Both the position numbers and the translations under genes were made by a program. Shown here one piece after another: positions 52,136 through 60,732 of a stretch of 64,000 nt of DNA. This stretch comes from Chryseobacterium sp. ON_d1 (GTDB taxonomy: Bacteria; Bacteroidota; Bacteroidia; Flavobacteriales; Weeksellaceae). The stretch spans positions 186,001-250,000 of the forward strand of contig NZ_BJTC01000003.1 of the NCBI RefSeq assembly GCF_006829085.1. Direction: 5' to 3'. A model generated the notes under the pieces. It made no database searches. It was not told the origin of the DNA and saw nothing but the letters and a program-made list of their open reading frames with translations. Position 1 is the first letter of the stretch; every line of letters begins with the position of its first letter.

Positions 52136-54382
52136 ATGAAAATAACAAAAATAGCAGCTGTATTTCTGGTCATGACGTTTGGTGGAAAAATGTCGGCGCA
52201 GGAAGCAGAAAAACAGTTGCTGATAAAAGATGCAGATGACAAATTTCCCATTGCGGATGCTTTGGTAAAATATGACAACGGAAACAGCCATACCCATACA
52301 GGACCGGACGGCACATTTGCCATTCCTGTAAAATCCCTTCCTGATACCCTTGTGATCAGCCGTCAGGGGTATGATGAGGTAAAATGGGTGGTAACCAATG
52401 ATGAAGACAAAAATAAAGTTTTTTTTTTACAGCATAAGCCTTTTCAGATTTCCGAAGTAGCGATCAACCACAGTTCATTTCTATCAGCCATTACCAAGGT
52501 TGATCTGAATAAATTTCCGGTAAACTCAGCGCAGGATCTGTTGAGAAAAGTTCCGGGACTTTTTATTGCACAACACGCCGGAGGAGGAAAAGCAGAACAG
52601 CTTTTTTTAAGAGGATTTGATGCCGATCATGGTACCGATGTAAGTGTAAATGTAGACGGAATGCCTGTGAATATCGTTTCCCATGCCCACGGACAGGGAT
52701 ATTCTGACCTGCATTTTGTGATTCCTGAAACGGTAAATAATATCGATTTCGGAAAAGGAGCTTATTATATAGACCGTGGGGACTTTAATACGGCGGGGTA
52801 TGTGGATTTTCAGACGTACAACGGTTTGAAAAACAGCATGATTAAACTGGAAGGAGGTTCTTTCAATTCAAAAAGAGTATTGGGAATGTTCAATATTCTG
52901 CATGATGATCTCGGAAGAAAAAATGCATATGTAGCAGCAGAATACAATTATACAGACGGCCCTTTCGATGTGAAACAGAATTTTAACAGAGTTAATATTT
53001 TCGGAAAATACAATCAATGGCTTACGGATAACGATTATTTCAACATTCAGTTTTCAACATTCAACTCTTCCTGGAATGCTTCAGGACAGATCCCGGAACG
53101 TGCCGTAGATGAAGGAATTATTGGAAGATGGGGAAGTATAGATCCGACTGAAGGAGGAAAAACTTCAAGAACAAACCTTCAGATGAATTTTAAGCATCTT
53201 ATTTCTCCTTCCGAACAGATTGATGCTATGGCATTTTATTCAAAGTATGATTTCAATCTGTATTCTGACTTCACCTTTAATTTAAAAGACAAAGACCATG
53301 GGGATGAAATCCAGCAGACCGATGGAAGGAATATCTACGGAGCCGAAGTAAAATATACCAAAACTTTTTCCTTGGCAAACAGTTCTTTAAACTGGACTTC
53401 AGGAATAGGCCTGAGAAATGATGATATTAATACTCTGCAGCTTAATCATGTATATCACAGAGATATGCTGCTTGACAGATTATCAGACGTGACGGGAACA
53501 GAAACCAATCTTCATGCTTATTCAGGGATAGTATGGAAAACCGGAAAATGGACGATCAACCCGGCTTTGAGAGTAGATCATTTTATTTTCAATCTGCATA
53601 ATCTGCTGGATGCCGAACTGCTGCCATCAGGACAGTCAAAAGAAGCAACAAGACTGAGTCCAAAACTGAATTTCTCCTATGCTCAGAATGACAATGTGAT
53701 GTGGTTCCTGAAAACAGGAATGGGCTTTCATTCCAATGACCTGAGAGTGGTTGTTCCCAATAAGAATGAAAATACCCTTCCATACTCTATCGGAGCAGAT
53801 TTTGGGGTGAGGTTGCATCCATTCAAATCACTGATTATTACACCAGCATTATGGTATATGGATCTGCAGCAGGAATTCGTGTATGTAGGAGATGATGCTG
53901 TGGTAGAGCCTTCAGGGAAATCAAGACGTTTCGGGGTAGATCTTGGAGTTCGTTTCCAGCCTTTGGAAAACTTTTATCTGAATGCAGATATCAATTATTC
54001 CCATGCCCGATTTACTGAAGAAGAAAAAGGACAGGATTATGTTCCGCTGGCGCCGGTAGTTACCAGCACAGGATCGGTAAACTGGGATTTCCTGAATGGC
54101 TTTTCTTTGGGGCTTCAGTACAGATATCTGGGAGCAAGGCCCGCCGTGGAAGATAACAGCATCAGAACCAAAGCCTATTTTGTGAATGATCTGATGCTCT
54201 CTTATAACCGACAGAAATGGGGTGCCAATCTTCAGGTCAATAACCTTTTCAACGTAAAATGGAACGAAGCCCAGTTTGCCACCGAAACTCAGCTGAAAGG
54301 AGAAGCAGAACCTGTTACAGATCTTACCTATACGCCCGGAAGTCCTTTTGGAGTGAGAGTAGGGGTGTATTATAAGTTCTAG
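52136..54382 (+). CDS. TonB-dependent receptor with CarboxypepD-like N-domain
   Basis: 748-aa outer-membrane active transporter: signal peptide (ending MSAQ), a carboxypeptidase-regulatory-like domain (residues about 25-100), a plug (INHSSFLSAITKVDLNKFPV, SAQDLLRKVPGLFIAQHAGG) and a 22-strand barrel ending FGVRVGVYYKF. The plug region holds LRGFDADHGTDVSVNVDGMP, then VNIVSHAHGQGYSDLHFVIP, with several His and Asp that could contact metal. It follows the urea transporter in the same orientation, so nickel (or a nickel chelate) is a plausible substrate; this is inference from context. Confidence 0.85.
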   Translation: MKITKIAAVFLVMTFGGKMSAQEAEKQLLIKDADDKFPIADALVKYDNGNSHTHTGPDGTFAIPVKSLPDTLVISRQGYDEVKWVVTNDEDKNKVFFLQHKPFQISEVAINHSSFLSAITKVDLNKFPVNSAQDLLRKVPGLFIAQHAGGGKAEQLFLRGFDADHGTDVSVNVDGMPVNIVSHAHGQGYSDLHFVIPETVNNIDFGKGAYYIDRGDFNTAGYVDFQTYNGLKNSMIKLEGGSFNSKRVLGMFNILHDDLGRKNAYVAAEYNYTDGPFDVKQNFNRVNIFGKYNQWLTDNDYFNIQFSTFNSSWNASGQIPERAVDEGIIGRWGSIDPTEGGKTSRTNLQMNFKHLISPSEQIDAMAFYSKYDFNLYSDFTFNLKDKDHGDEIQQTDGRNIYGAEVKYTKTFSLANSSLNWTSGIGLRNDDINTLQLNHVYHRDMLLDRLSDVTGTETNLHAYSGIVWKTGKWTINPALRVDHFIFNLHNLLDAELLPSGQSKEATRLSPKLNFSYAQNDNVMWFLKTGMGFHSNDLRVVVPNKNENTLPYSIGADFGVRLHPFKSLIITPALWYMDLQQEFVYVGDDAVVEPSGKSRRFGVDLGVRFQPLENFYLNADINYSHARFTEEEKGQDYVPLAPVVTSTGSVNWDFLNGFSLGLQYRYLGARPAVEDNSIRTKAYFVNDLMLSYNRQKWGANLQVNNLFNVKWNEAQFATETQLKGEAEPVTDLTYTPGSPFGVRVGVYYKF

Positions 54383-54530
54383 TGTATAATGTATAATGTA
54401 TAATGTATAATGTATAATGTATAATGTAGCGACGGTAAATTGTTTTCTGGATTAAAAATAAAAACGATGGTTCAGATAATGTCATTCTCATACATTGTAC
54501 ATTTTACATCCGACATTGTACAAAAACCTC
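54383..54530. repeat. Perfect 6 x GTATAAT array and TACATTN heptads
   Basis: Six identical GTATAAT units (54384-54425) begin right after the receptor stop codon. They are the reverse complement of TACATTA, and the gap's other end carries TACATTG, TACATTT, TACATCC, GACATTG (54494 on). The array thus forms an inverted arrangement of the same heptad around a unique centre. Confidence 0.85.
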
Positions 54531-54575
54531 CCAATAATACAATTTCAGTATTAAATTTGTAATAATCAATTCATT

Positions 54576-55466
54576 ATGGAAGTATTATCCAATTTTCAAT
54601 ACAAGAAGCTCTTTCTTCCGAATATTACGGAAAAAATATTGGCCAACAATGCTGATATACAGCTGTACCGGATAGAAAATTATCTTAAAGGAATTCTGAT
54701 GCCGGTAATTCCGTACCGTACAACTTTCAATTTTATTATTTTCGTTACCAACGGTCACATCAGGCAATACCTTGAAAATAAAGAATACCATGCTGAAAAA
54801 GGGGGCGTGATCTTTATCAAACAGGGGACAATCACGGCAACTGTTGAATTATCCGATGATATTGAAGGTTTCTTCCTTGCTTATGAAAATAATATTCTGT
54901 CTGAACAGGAACTGCCCAAACATAAAAGCAGTATTTTTTTCATGACACCCTTCCTGAATCTTGACAGCCTGACATACGGAACCATTACCCAGCTTCTTCC
55001 CATCATGGAACAGGAATTATGGCTGAATAACCTTAATACCAATGACGTAGTGGTAACGATGCTTCATCTCATATTGATCAAAATGCTGAGCACAGATTCT
55101 GATACTCACCATAAATCGGCAACACGCCCAATGGAGTTGTCCCTGCAGTTCCGGGATTTACTCTTTAAATATCATGTAGGAGAAAAGAGAGTGGCATTTT
55201 ATGCTGATAAACTGTCTGTAACGGAAAGTTATCTGAACAAATGTGTGAAAGGTGTTACCCAAAAATCCCCGAAACAGTGGATCAACGAGATTGATATCAA
55301 TTACAGTAAAGCATTGCTACACTCCAGCAAAGATATTGCAGAAATTGCCTACGAACTGAACTTTCATACTGCCTCCCACTTTACCCAGCTTTTCAAAAAG
55401 ATTGCAGGCATAACCCCTAAGGAATACAGAATACAGTTTTTGAATAATAATAGGATTTCCGTTTGA
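54576..55466 (+). CDS. AraC family regulator downstream of the urease/receptor genes
   Basis: 296-aa regulator with an N-terminal cupin-like sensing domain (TTFNFIIFVTNGHIRQYLEN, then EKGGVIFIKQGTITATVEL) and a C-terminal double helix-turn-helix (KRVAFYADKLSVTESYLNKC; SSKDIAEIAYELNFHTASHF, TQLFKKIAGITPKEYR). It follows the TonB receptor in the same direction after a repeat-filled 193-base gap, making it a candidate regulator of the receptor or the urease system. The signal is unknown. Confidence 0.83.
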   Translation: MEVLSNFQYKKLFLPNITEKILANNADIQLYRIENYLKGILMPVIPYRTTFNFIIFVTNGHIRQYLENKEYHAEKGGVIFIKQGTITATVELSDDIEGFFLAYENNILSEQELPKHKSSIFFMTPFLNLDSLTYGTITQLLPIMEQELWLNNLNTNDVVVTMLHLILIKMLSTDSDTHHKSATRPMELSLQFRDLLFKYHVGEKRVAFYADKLSVTESYLNKCVKGVTQKSPKQWINEIDINYSKALLHSSKDIAEIAYELNFHTASHFTQLFKKIAGITPKEYRIQFLNNNRISV

Positions 55467-55486
55467 TATGAAAAATAATTAAATAT

Positions 55487-55578
55487 CAATGGTCAATTTT
55501 GCTTCGCAAGTGAATAGTCAATTGGTTAATGAAGTACAGAATAAAAAATTCACTGCGAAGCAAATTCACTATTGATTG
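55487..55578. repeat. Palindromic element with GCTTCGC core
   Basis: AATTTTGCTTCGCAAGTGAA at the left is mirrored at the right by TTCACTGCGAAGCAAATTCA, giving a long imperfect inverted repeat. The core recurs near 1097-1123 (GAATTTTTGCTTTGCAAAGT then GAAT) and, inverted, at 52028-52043. It lies between convergent genes and may also end their transcripts. Confidence 0.65.
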
Positions 55579-55587
55579 AAAAACTTA

Positions 55588-56694
55588 CTACATCCTCTCA
55601 TTTTCCAGGATTTTCAGAACCAGCCTTTCTTCCTTTGTAAGATCAGCTTTTCCGTCATTTTCTTCAATAACTTCCAGTTCGTCAAGATACTTTTTGATCG
55701 TATTGTTTTCGTAAAGGTTGATCACTAAAGGATGAACGTAATACTTTCTGCAGACGGCCGACGTATTCCCCAGATTTTCTGCAACGATGTCCAGAGCTTC
55801 TTTTACTTTCTTTTTATACTGAGTGTCATTTTCGGCATACCCGATTTCCCTGAAGGCGATCAAAGCACTTACCGTTCCGGACCATGTCCTGAAGTCCTTA
55901 GCTGTAAAATCCTCACCACTGATCTCTTTGATATACTCATTTACCATACCGGAATCTACAGAATGGCGGTTTCCTTCATCATCAAAATATTGAAAAAGCT
56001 CTTTACCGGGAATATCCTTACATTTCTGAATGAGCCTTGCCAATCTTTTACTCCGGAGATCAACATGGTGCATGACTCCCTTCTTTCCTTTAAAAGAAAA
56101 AGTGATCTTTTGCCCTTTCACCTGTACATGTTTGTCTTTTAATGTAGTGAGCCCGAAAGAACCATACAGTTTTTCATAGACATTATTGCCGATACGGATA
56201 TTGGTTCTCTGCATGAGACTGACAATTAAGGCAAGGATTTTTCGCTTTTCAAAATTTCTCAGCGCAAGATCCTGCTCTACATGCAGGCGGATATTGGGTA
56301 ATGAATATCCGAACTGAAGCATGCGGTAAAATTTTGTGTGATTTCTCAGAGCGCTCCAGAGAGGATGGTAACGGTATTGTTTTCTTTTTTTGACATCAAA
56401 ACCTGTTGCCTGAAGATGTCCGTTTTCCAGCGCACAGATCCATACATTTTCCCAGGCGGGCGGAATGACCAGTTTATTAATCCTGGTGATTTCCTCTTTG
56501 TCTTTTATTTTTTCACCATCCCTGTAATAGGAATATTTCTTTCCTGTTTTCTTACGGGTAATTCCGGCGGTCTCTGCATCGGTGGTATATACAAGATGTA
56601 CCGCCTTTGCAGAAGCTTCCGGATCCTTCATGATCTTAACAATTTTTGAAGGTTTCAGATGAGAAATGATTTCCAGGTCTGTATTCTTCTCCAT
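55588..56694 (-). CDS. DNA topoisomerase IB (poxvirus/eukaryote-like)
   Basis: 368-aa type IB topoisomerase that relaxes supercoils through a 3'-phosphotyrosyl intermediate. The N-terminal domain runs SYYRDGEKIKDKEEITRINK, then LVIPPAWENVWIC; the catalytic domain holds ILALIVSLMQRTNIRIGNNV, Y, LRSKRLARLIQKCKDIPG, KDFRTWSGTVSALIAFREIG and the active-site Tyr in CRKYYVHPLVINLYE. Catalytic Arg, Lys, Arg, His and Tyr positions are all represented. A 55-residue membrane lipoprotein gene lies 9 bases upstream on the same strand. Confidence 0.92.
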   Translation of the reverse strand: MEKNTDLEIISHLKPSKIVKIMKDPEASAKAVHLVYTTDAETAGITRKKTGKKYSYYRDGEKIKDKEEITRINKLVIPPAWENVWICALENGHLQATGFDVKKRKQYRYHPLWSALRNHTKFYRMLQFGYSLPNIRLHVEQDLALRNFEKRKILALIVSLMQRTNIRIGNNVYEKLYGSFGLTTLKDKHVQVKGQKITFSFKGKKGVMHHVDLRSKRLARLIQKCKDIPGKELFQYFDDEGNRHSVDSGMVNEYIKEISGEDFTAKDFRTWSGTVSALIAFREIGYAENDTQYKKKVKEALDIVAENLGNTSAVCRKYYVHPLVINLYENNTIKKYLDELEVIEENDGKADLTKEERLVLKILENERM

Positions 56695-56703
56695 AAAGCA
56701 TGG

Positions 56704-56871
56704 TTAAGAGTTTTTACCCCTCGAAAAAATCAGTAAAAGAATCCCTACTATTACACAGACTAAGAGAATTCCCCACCACATTCCAGCCTTAAAAATTGTT
56801 TCTACGGCCTCACAGCTTGTCAATGTCAACAAGCTTAATATCATTATACTGTATAAGCTTAATTTTTTCAT
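56704..56871 (-). CDS. 55-residue lipoprotein with one membrane segment
   Basis: Short frame from ATG 56871: MKKLSLYSIMILSLLTLTSC gives a lipobox LTSC (C20), followed by EAVETIFKAGMWW and one strong membrane segment (ILLVCVIVGILLLIF) ending FSRGKNS. Small proteins of this build are common in Flavobacteriia and are often mislabelled as phosphatidate cytidylyltransferase; I see no enzyme motif. It ends 9 bases before the topoisomerase IB start and probably shares its transcript. Confidence 0.65.
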   Translation of the reverse strand: MKKLSLYSIMILSLLTLTSCEAVETIFKAGMWWGILLVCVIVGILLLIFSRGKNS

Positions 56872-56890
56872 AGTAGTATATTTTGTGATG

Positions 56891-57325
56891 TTAAACTCTT
56901 AAATGATCAGCTCTCCATTTTTTGATAGATCTTTTAATTTCATCTCCTGAGATGTTTTCATGAAGTGCCTTGTATAAAAGCTCTTTGAACTCGTCATAAG
57001 CAAATCTTAAGGCAGCAATCTGGTCGAATTTCAATTTTTCAACCGTTTCATCCGATCTTATATTGAAGATTTCAAAATACCGTTGCTGAAATTCAAGAAC
57101 CACTATCCGGTTTTGCAGTCCCAGTGCATAATGCTGCCGAGTCATAAATGCAAGGTAGAAAAGCAGAAAAATTACAATAGAAAACAGGAGCCAGATCAAC
57201 TGATTTTCCGGGTCATTCCAGATTCTATAAATTCCGAAAATCTCCAGTAGGATCAATATCGGAAGATAAATAAAGTGATGTGGCGGATAAAATTTCCTGT
57301 GGTTACTGTAGTTTTGCTGTTTCAT
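56891..57325 (-). CDS. Small membrane protein, DUF6526-like
   Basis: 144 aa: MKQQNYSNHRKFYPPHHFIY then two membrane segments (LPILILLEIFGIYRI and WLLFSIVIFLLFYLAFM), and a cytoplasmic helical tail with FEIFNIRSDETVEKLKFDQI, AALRFAYDEFKELLYKALHE and a basic end. The N-terminal NYxNHxxxxPPHHF pattern is the feature I associate with DUF6526. Function unknown. It lies 19 bases upstream of the 55-residue lipoprotein gene, likely in one unit with topoisomerase IB. Confidence 0.68.
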   Translation of the reverse strand: MKQQNYSNHRKFYPPHHFIYLPILILLEIFGIYRIWNDPENQLIWLLFSIVIFLLFYLAFMTRQHYALGLQNRIVVLEFQQRYFEIFNIRSDETVEKLKFDQIAALRFAYDEFKELLYKALHENISGDEIKRSIKKWRADHLRV

Positions 57326-57556
57326 AAGGTAGCATGCAGCAATAATCTTTCCAAAATTTATTATTTTGATAATAAATCAACATTTGTGGTATGTTTAGTT
57401 TGTCTATTTTACCTTCTTTGTATTGATATTCTTTGTTGTAAATTTATATTGTTTGTATTTCAATATTTAAATATGCTTTCAGTGATTACGAAAGTCAAAG
57501 TTTGTATCTGATTTATTTAATATGGCATTGATGTTCAAGTGATCAATCTTCTCAAT

Positions 57557-57791
57557 AAAGTTGTTAAACTTTACAAAACCACAAAAGTCACAAAAGGGTT
57601 TCATTTTAAACACTTGAGTTCTATTAAGTAAGTTTAAAATGAAACTGAAGAAAAGTTCACATAAGATGAAAATCAAAGATTTTACAAAACTTAAGTGCAC
57701 TTATTATACATAAACCTTGACTCTAAAAAGCTTAAGTGTTTAAAACTTTTGTGGTTAAAAATAATGAATATAAAAGTTGAAACAGCTTCAA
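57557..57791. repeat. MITE-like dispersed intergenic repeat, copy 2
   Basis: Matches the element at 17644-17873 along its whole length in the same orientation. Its inverted arms are clearer here: AACCACAAAAG and TTTTAAACACTTGA on the left against TTAAGTGTTTAAAACTTTTG then TGGTT on the right. It lies about 105 bases upstream of the aminopeptidase gene. The rest of the 57326-57895 gap is AT-rich with nothing I can identify. Confidence 0.8.
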
Positions 57792-57895
57792 TAAGAAGTC
57801 CTTTAAAAATAACAGATTATTAAGCAAAATAGCCTGTTAATTTCATCTTCAGACTTTAAATTTTTCGTAACTTTCGGTGGTTAAAAAAGAAAAGA

Positions 57896-59665
57896 ATGAC
57901 TTCAAAGGAAAAAGTTGCTGCGCTTCGTGAAGAAATGCAGAAAAATAATGTTGATGCATTTATTGTATATTCTGCAGACCCGCATATGAGCGAATACCTT
58001 CCCGAAGAATGGCAGGAAAGAGCTTGGTTGTCAGGTTTCCTTGGTTCTGCCGGTTTTGTGGTGGTTACCAAAGACAAAGCCGGACTCTGGACAGACGGAA
58101 GGTACTTTACACAAGCTGCTATCGAGCTGGAAGGTTCCGGAATTGACCTTTTCAAAGACGGTATGGAAGGAACCCCTAATTATATCGACTGGATTATTTC
58201 AGAAATTCCTTCAGGCAGTAAAGTGGCTGTAAATGCTTTGGCTGCTTCTAATGCCAACTGGGAACTGCTTTCTCAAAAATTTAATTCAAAAAATATTACC
58301 CTGATAGATCTTCCGCTTTTAAAACAAGTCTGGAAAGACAGAGGAACACCATCTGCTAACCCTATTTTTGTACATCCTGTAGAAAGAGCCGGTAAATCTG
58401 TATCGGATAAAATTGCTGCTATCCGTCAGAAAATGGAAGAGCAGGAGGCTACCGTACACATCATATCAAGTCTGGATGATGTCGCATGGACATTGAACCT
58501 CAGAGGAAGTGATGTAGACAGCAACCCTGTTTTTTTAGGATATATTGTAATCACTAAAAATGATGCTGTTTTATTTACAGGGCTGGAAAAAATGGAAGTA
58601 GCGGCTAGAAAACAAATGGATGATGCCTTTGTGAAAATGATGCCTTATGAAGAATTTTACAATTATCTGAAGAATTTCAAAAATGAAAAAGTACTGGTTT
58701 CTCCAAACAGCAACCAGCAGATTTTTGAAACATTAAAGACGGAGAACCAGTTTATCAAAGCTCCGGTTCCCGGTAACCTGATGAAAGCCCAGAAAAATGA
58801 AGCTGAGTTGGAAGGTTTCAGAAAAGTGATGGTAAGAGACGGTGTGGCTATGGTAAAATTCCTTTACTGGTTAACACACAATGCGGGAAAAGAAGCCATG
58901 AACGAATATTCTATCGGTGAGAAACTGAGAGGCTTTCGTGCAGAAGGAGAAAATTTTGTAGGAGAAAGTTTCGGTTCCATTGTAGGATATAAAGATAACG
59001 GTGCCATCATGCATTATTCTGCCAAAAAAGAAGGAAGCAAAGAAGTAACCAATGAGGATACTATTCTTGTAGATTCAGGAGGTCAGTACCTTGAAGGAAC
59101 TACAGATATTACAAGAACTTTCGCTTTAGGAACCCCTTCGGAGGAATTTAAAAGAAACTCAACATTGGTATTACAGGGATTGATCCGTTTATCAATGGTG
59201 AAATTCCCGAAAGGAACAAAAGGTGTACATTTAGATGCCATCGCAAGACTTCCGTTATGGATGGAAGGAAAAGACTTTAATCACGGAACCGGACACGGAG
59301 TAGGAAGTTTCATGAATGTACACGAAGGTCCGCAGAACATCAGAAAAGATCTGAACCCTCAGGAACTTCTTCCGGGAATGGTGCTGTCCAATGAGCCTGG
59401 ATACTATCTTGAAGGACATTACGGAATCCGTCATGAGAACCTTATTGCTGTAAAAGAAGCAGAAAAAACGATTCATGGAACATTCTATGAGTTTGAAACT
59501 CTAACATTCTGCCCATTCTTTAAAGATACGGTAGTAAAAGAAATCCTTTCAGAAAGCGAAATCGCGTGGTTAAATAGCTACCACAAAAGCTGTGAAGAAA
59601 AACTGGCTCCTTATCTGGAGGGAGAAGTTAAAGAATGGTTCCTGCAACTGGTAAGCCCTCTTTAA
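57896..59665 (+). CDS. Xaa-Pro aminopeptidase (M24B, aminopeptidase P)
   Basis: Cytoplasmic metallopeptidase that removes an N-terminal residue preceding proline. The 589-aa protein has the three-part layout of eukaryote-like APP1: two creatinase-type N-domains (EEWQERAWLSGFLGSAGFVV, TDGRYFTQAA) and a C-terminal pita-bread domain. Metal ligands are visible: two Asp in LVDSGGQYLEGTTDITRTFA, His in FNHGTGHGVGSFMNVHEGPQ, Glu in LSNEPGYYLEGHYGIRHENL. The TAACTTTC near 57870 resembles a -7 box. It is transcribed alone with its own terminator. Confidence 0.92.
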   Translation: MTSKEKVAALREEMQKNNVDAFIVYSADPHMSEYLPEEWQERAWLSGFLGSAGFVVVTKDKAGLWTDGRYFTQAAIELEGSGIDLFKDGMEGTPNYIDWIISEIPSGSKVAVNALAASNANWELLSQKFNSKNITLIDLPLLKQVWKDRGTPSANPIFVHPVERAGKSVSDKIAAIRQKMEEQEATVHIISSLDDVAWTLNLRGSDVDSNPVFLGYIVITKNDAVLFTGLEKMEVAARKQMDDAFVKMMPYEEFYNYLKNFKNEKVLVSPNSNQQIFETLKTENQFIKAPVPGNLMKAQKNEAELEGFRKVMVRDGVAMVKFLYWLTHNAGKEAMNEYSIGEKLRGFRAEGENFVGESFGSIVGYKDNGAIMHYSAKKEGSKEVTNEDTILVDSGGQYLEGTTDITRTFALGTPSEEFKRNSTLVLQGLIRLSMVKFPKGTKGVHLDAIARLPLWMEGKDFNHGTGHGVGSFMNVHEGPQNIRKDLNPQELLPGMVLSNEPGYYLEGHYGIRHENLIAVKEAEKTIHGTFYEFETLTFCPFFKDTVVKEILSESEIAWLNSYHKSCEEKLAPYLEGEVKEWFLQLVSPL

Positions 59666-59750
59666 AATAAATAAAAATTAAAATCTGTTGATAATCAGTG
59701 GTTTAAATTTTCATTTTAACTGTTAAACAGAATAATTGTTAGATAAACCA

Positions 59751-59788
59751 AAGTCCTGTAGGGTATTTCCTGCAGGGCTTTTCTTTTT
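59751..59788 (+). terminator. Terminator after the aminopeptidase gene
   Basis: AAGTCCTGTAGG pairs with CCTGCAGGGCTT (two G-T wobbles, 6-base loop) followed by TTCTTTTT, 85 bases after the stop. Confidence 0.75.
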
Positions 59789-59794
59789 ATGCAA

Positions 59795-59862
59795 CCGTAT
59801 TTTTACGGATATAATTCTAGGGATTACCCTGATGTAAAAAAAATAGGGCTGCCCTATATTTG
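59795..59862 (+). promoter_or_regulatory. Promoter region with three small palindromes
   Basis: TATATTTG (59855-59862) is a perfect -7 box. Just upstream lie CCGTA-TTTT-TACGG (59795-59808), AGGG-ATTA-CCCT (59819-59830) and TAGGGC-T-GCCCTA (59844-59856), the last overlapping the box. The AGGG/CCCT palindromes are plausible operator sites, perhaps for the Crp-like regulator encoded downstream. Confidence 0.5.
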
Positions 59863-59867
59863 TATCA

Positions 59868-59949
59868 ACAAAACATCATTCATATCTTCATAAATAACTC
59901 AAGTAAATTCAAAACGGTAGATCATCTCGTCCTGAGATGATTTTTTTTT
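59868..59949 (+). ncRNA. Candidate ~80-nt small RNA or attenuated leader
   Basis: A perfect -7 box (59855-59862) predicts a start near 59868, and a textbook intrinsic terminator, ATCATCTC-GTCCT-GAGATGAT followed by nine Ts (59921-59949), ends it about 80 bases later. The interval contains no ATG-led reading frame. It therefore looks like a small RNA gene, or a leader whose terminator limits transcription into the Crp-like gene 164 bases further on. Confidence 0.5.
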
Positions 59950-60112
59950 ATATTAATCAAAAATTATAGTGGGTAAGCTCAAAACAATTCATGAAATTGA
60001 TGCGGTCTTTACCATAATTCTGCAAAAATTAAAACTTTGTGTTGATCCGGTATGGAACCTCCGTCTTTTTATCTATTTTCGTAATTCATTAGAAACATCC
60101 TTATTTAAAAAA

Positions 60113-60679
60113 ATGATACGTGATTACTTTCGAAGCTTTAATCTCTTTTCAGAAGATGAAATTGAAGAGTTCCTACAGCTTTTCGAAATCCGAAGGCTGA
60201 ATAAAAATGACTATTTTGTGCAGGAAGGTGAAAGATGTAGGGAAGTAGCGTTTATCAACTCAGGAATCTTCCGGTCTTTCTATACTTCTGATAACGGAAA
60301 AGATATGACCTATTGTTTCAAATTTCCCAATATGATGATTGCTGCTTACTCATCATTTATTTCAGGATGTCTTAGTAAAGAAAGCATTCAGGCGATTACT
60401 GATGTAGAATTGCTGATTCTGAAAAAAGAAAAAATGGATCTCCTGGTAAAGGATGCTCTGAACTGGACTCAGTTTTTAAAAATCATTGCTGAGCAGGAAT
60501 ATCTCGAACTTGAAACCCGTTTTTTTCAGCTTCAAAGGGATAATGCAGTGCAACGGTATGAAGCGTTATTAAAGAATCAGCCTGATTATATTCAGAAAAT
60601 CCCACTGCAATATCTGGCCTCCTATCTTGGCATCACACAGCGTCACCTTAGCCGTATCCGAAAGGAAATTTCTTTTTAG
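60113..60679 (+). CDS. Crp/Fnr family transcriptional regulator
   Basis: 188-aa regulator. A cyclic-nucleotide-binding-like beta-roll (NKNDYFVQEGERCREVAFIN, SGIFRSFYTSDNGKDMTYCF) is followed by a C-terminal winged helix (IPLQYLASYLGITQRHLSRI, RKEISF). I start at ATG 60113 (MIRDYFRSFNLFSEDEIEEF), where the family usually begins; a GTG at 59969 would add 48 untypical residues. The cAMP-contact residues are not conserved, as in most Bacteroidota members. It probably controls the oxidoreductase pair 54 bases downstream. Confidence 0.88.
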   Translation: MIRDYFRSFNLFSEDEIEEFLQLFEIRRLNKNDYFVQEGERCREVAFINSGIFRSFYTSDNGKDMTYCFKFPNMMIAAYSSFISGCLSKESIQAITDVELLILKKEKMDLLVKDALNWTQFLKIIAEQEYLELETRFFQLQRDNAVQRYEALLKNQPDYIQKIPLQYLASYLGITQRHLSRIRKEISF

Positions 60680-60712
60680 ACATTTGTCCTGTCTGTTAAA
60701 ACAGATGCGCTA

Positions 60713-60720
60713 TACTTTTG
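60713..60720 (+). promoter_or_regulatory. -7 box of the oxidoreductase pair
   Basis: TACTTTTG matches TAnnTTTG and ends 12 bases before ATG 60733. It rules against the in-frame TTG at 60718, which overlaps the box. Confidence 0.55.
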
Positions 60721-60732
60721 TCAAAAAAAGTT

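Noticed and set aside
59969..60112. GTG start that would lengthen the Crp-like regulator by 48 residues
   Set aside because: The extra residues do not fit the family; ATG 60113 starts at the normal place.
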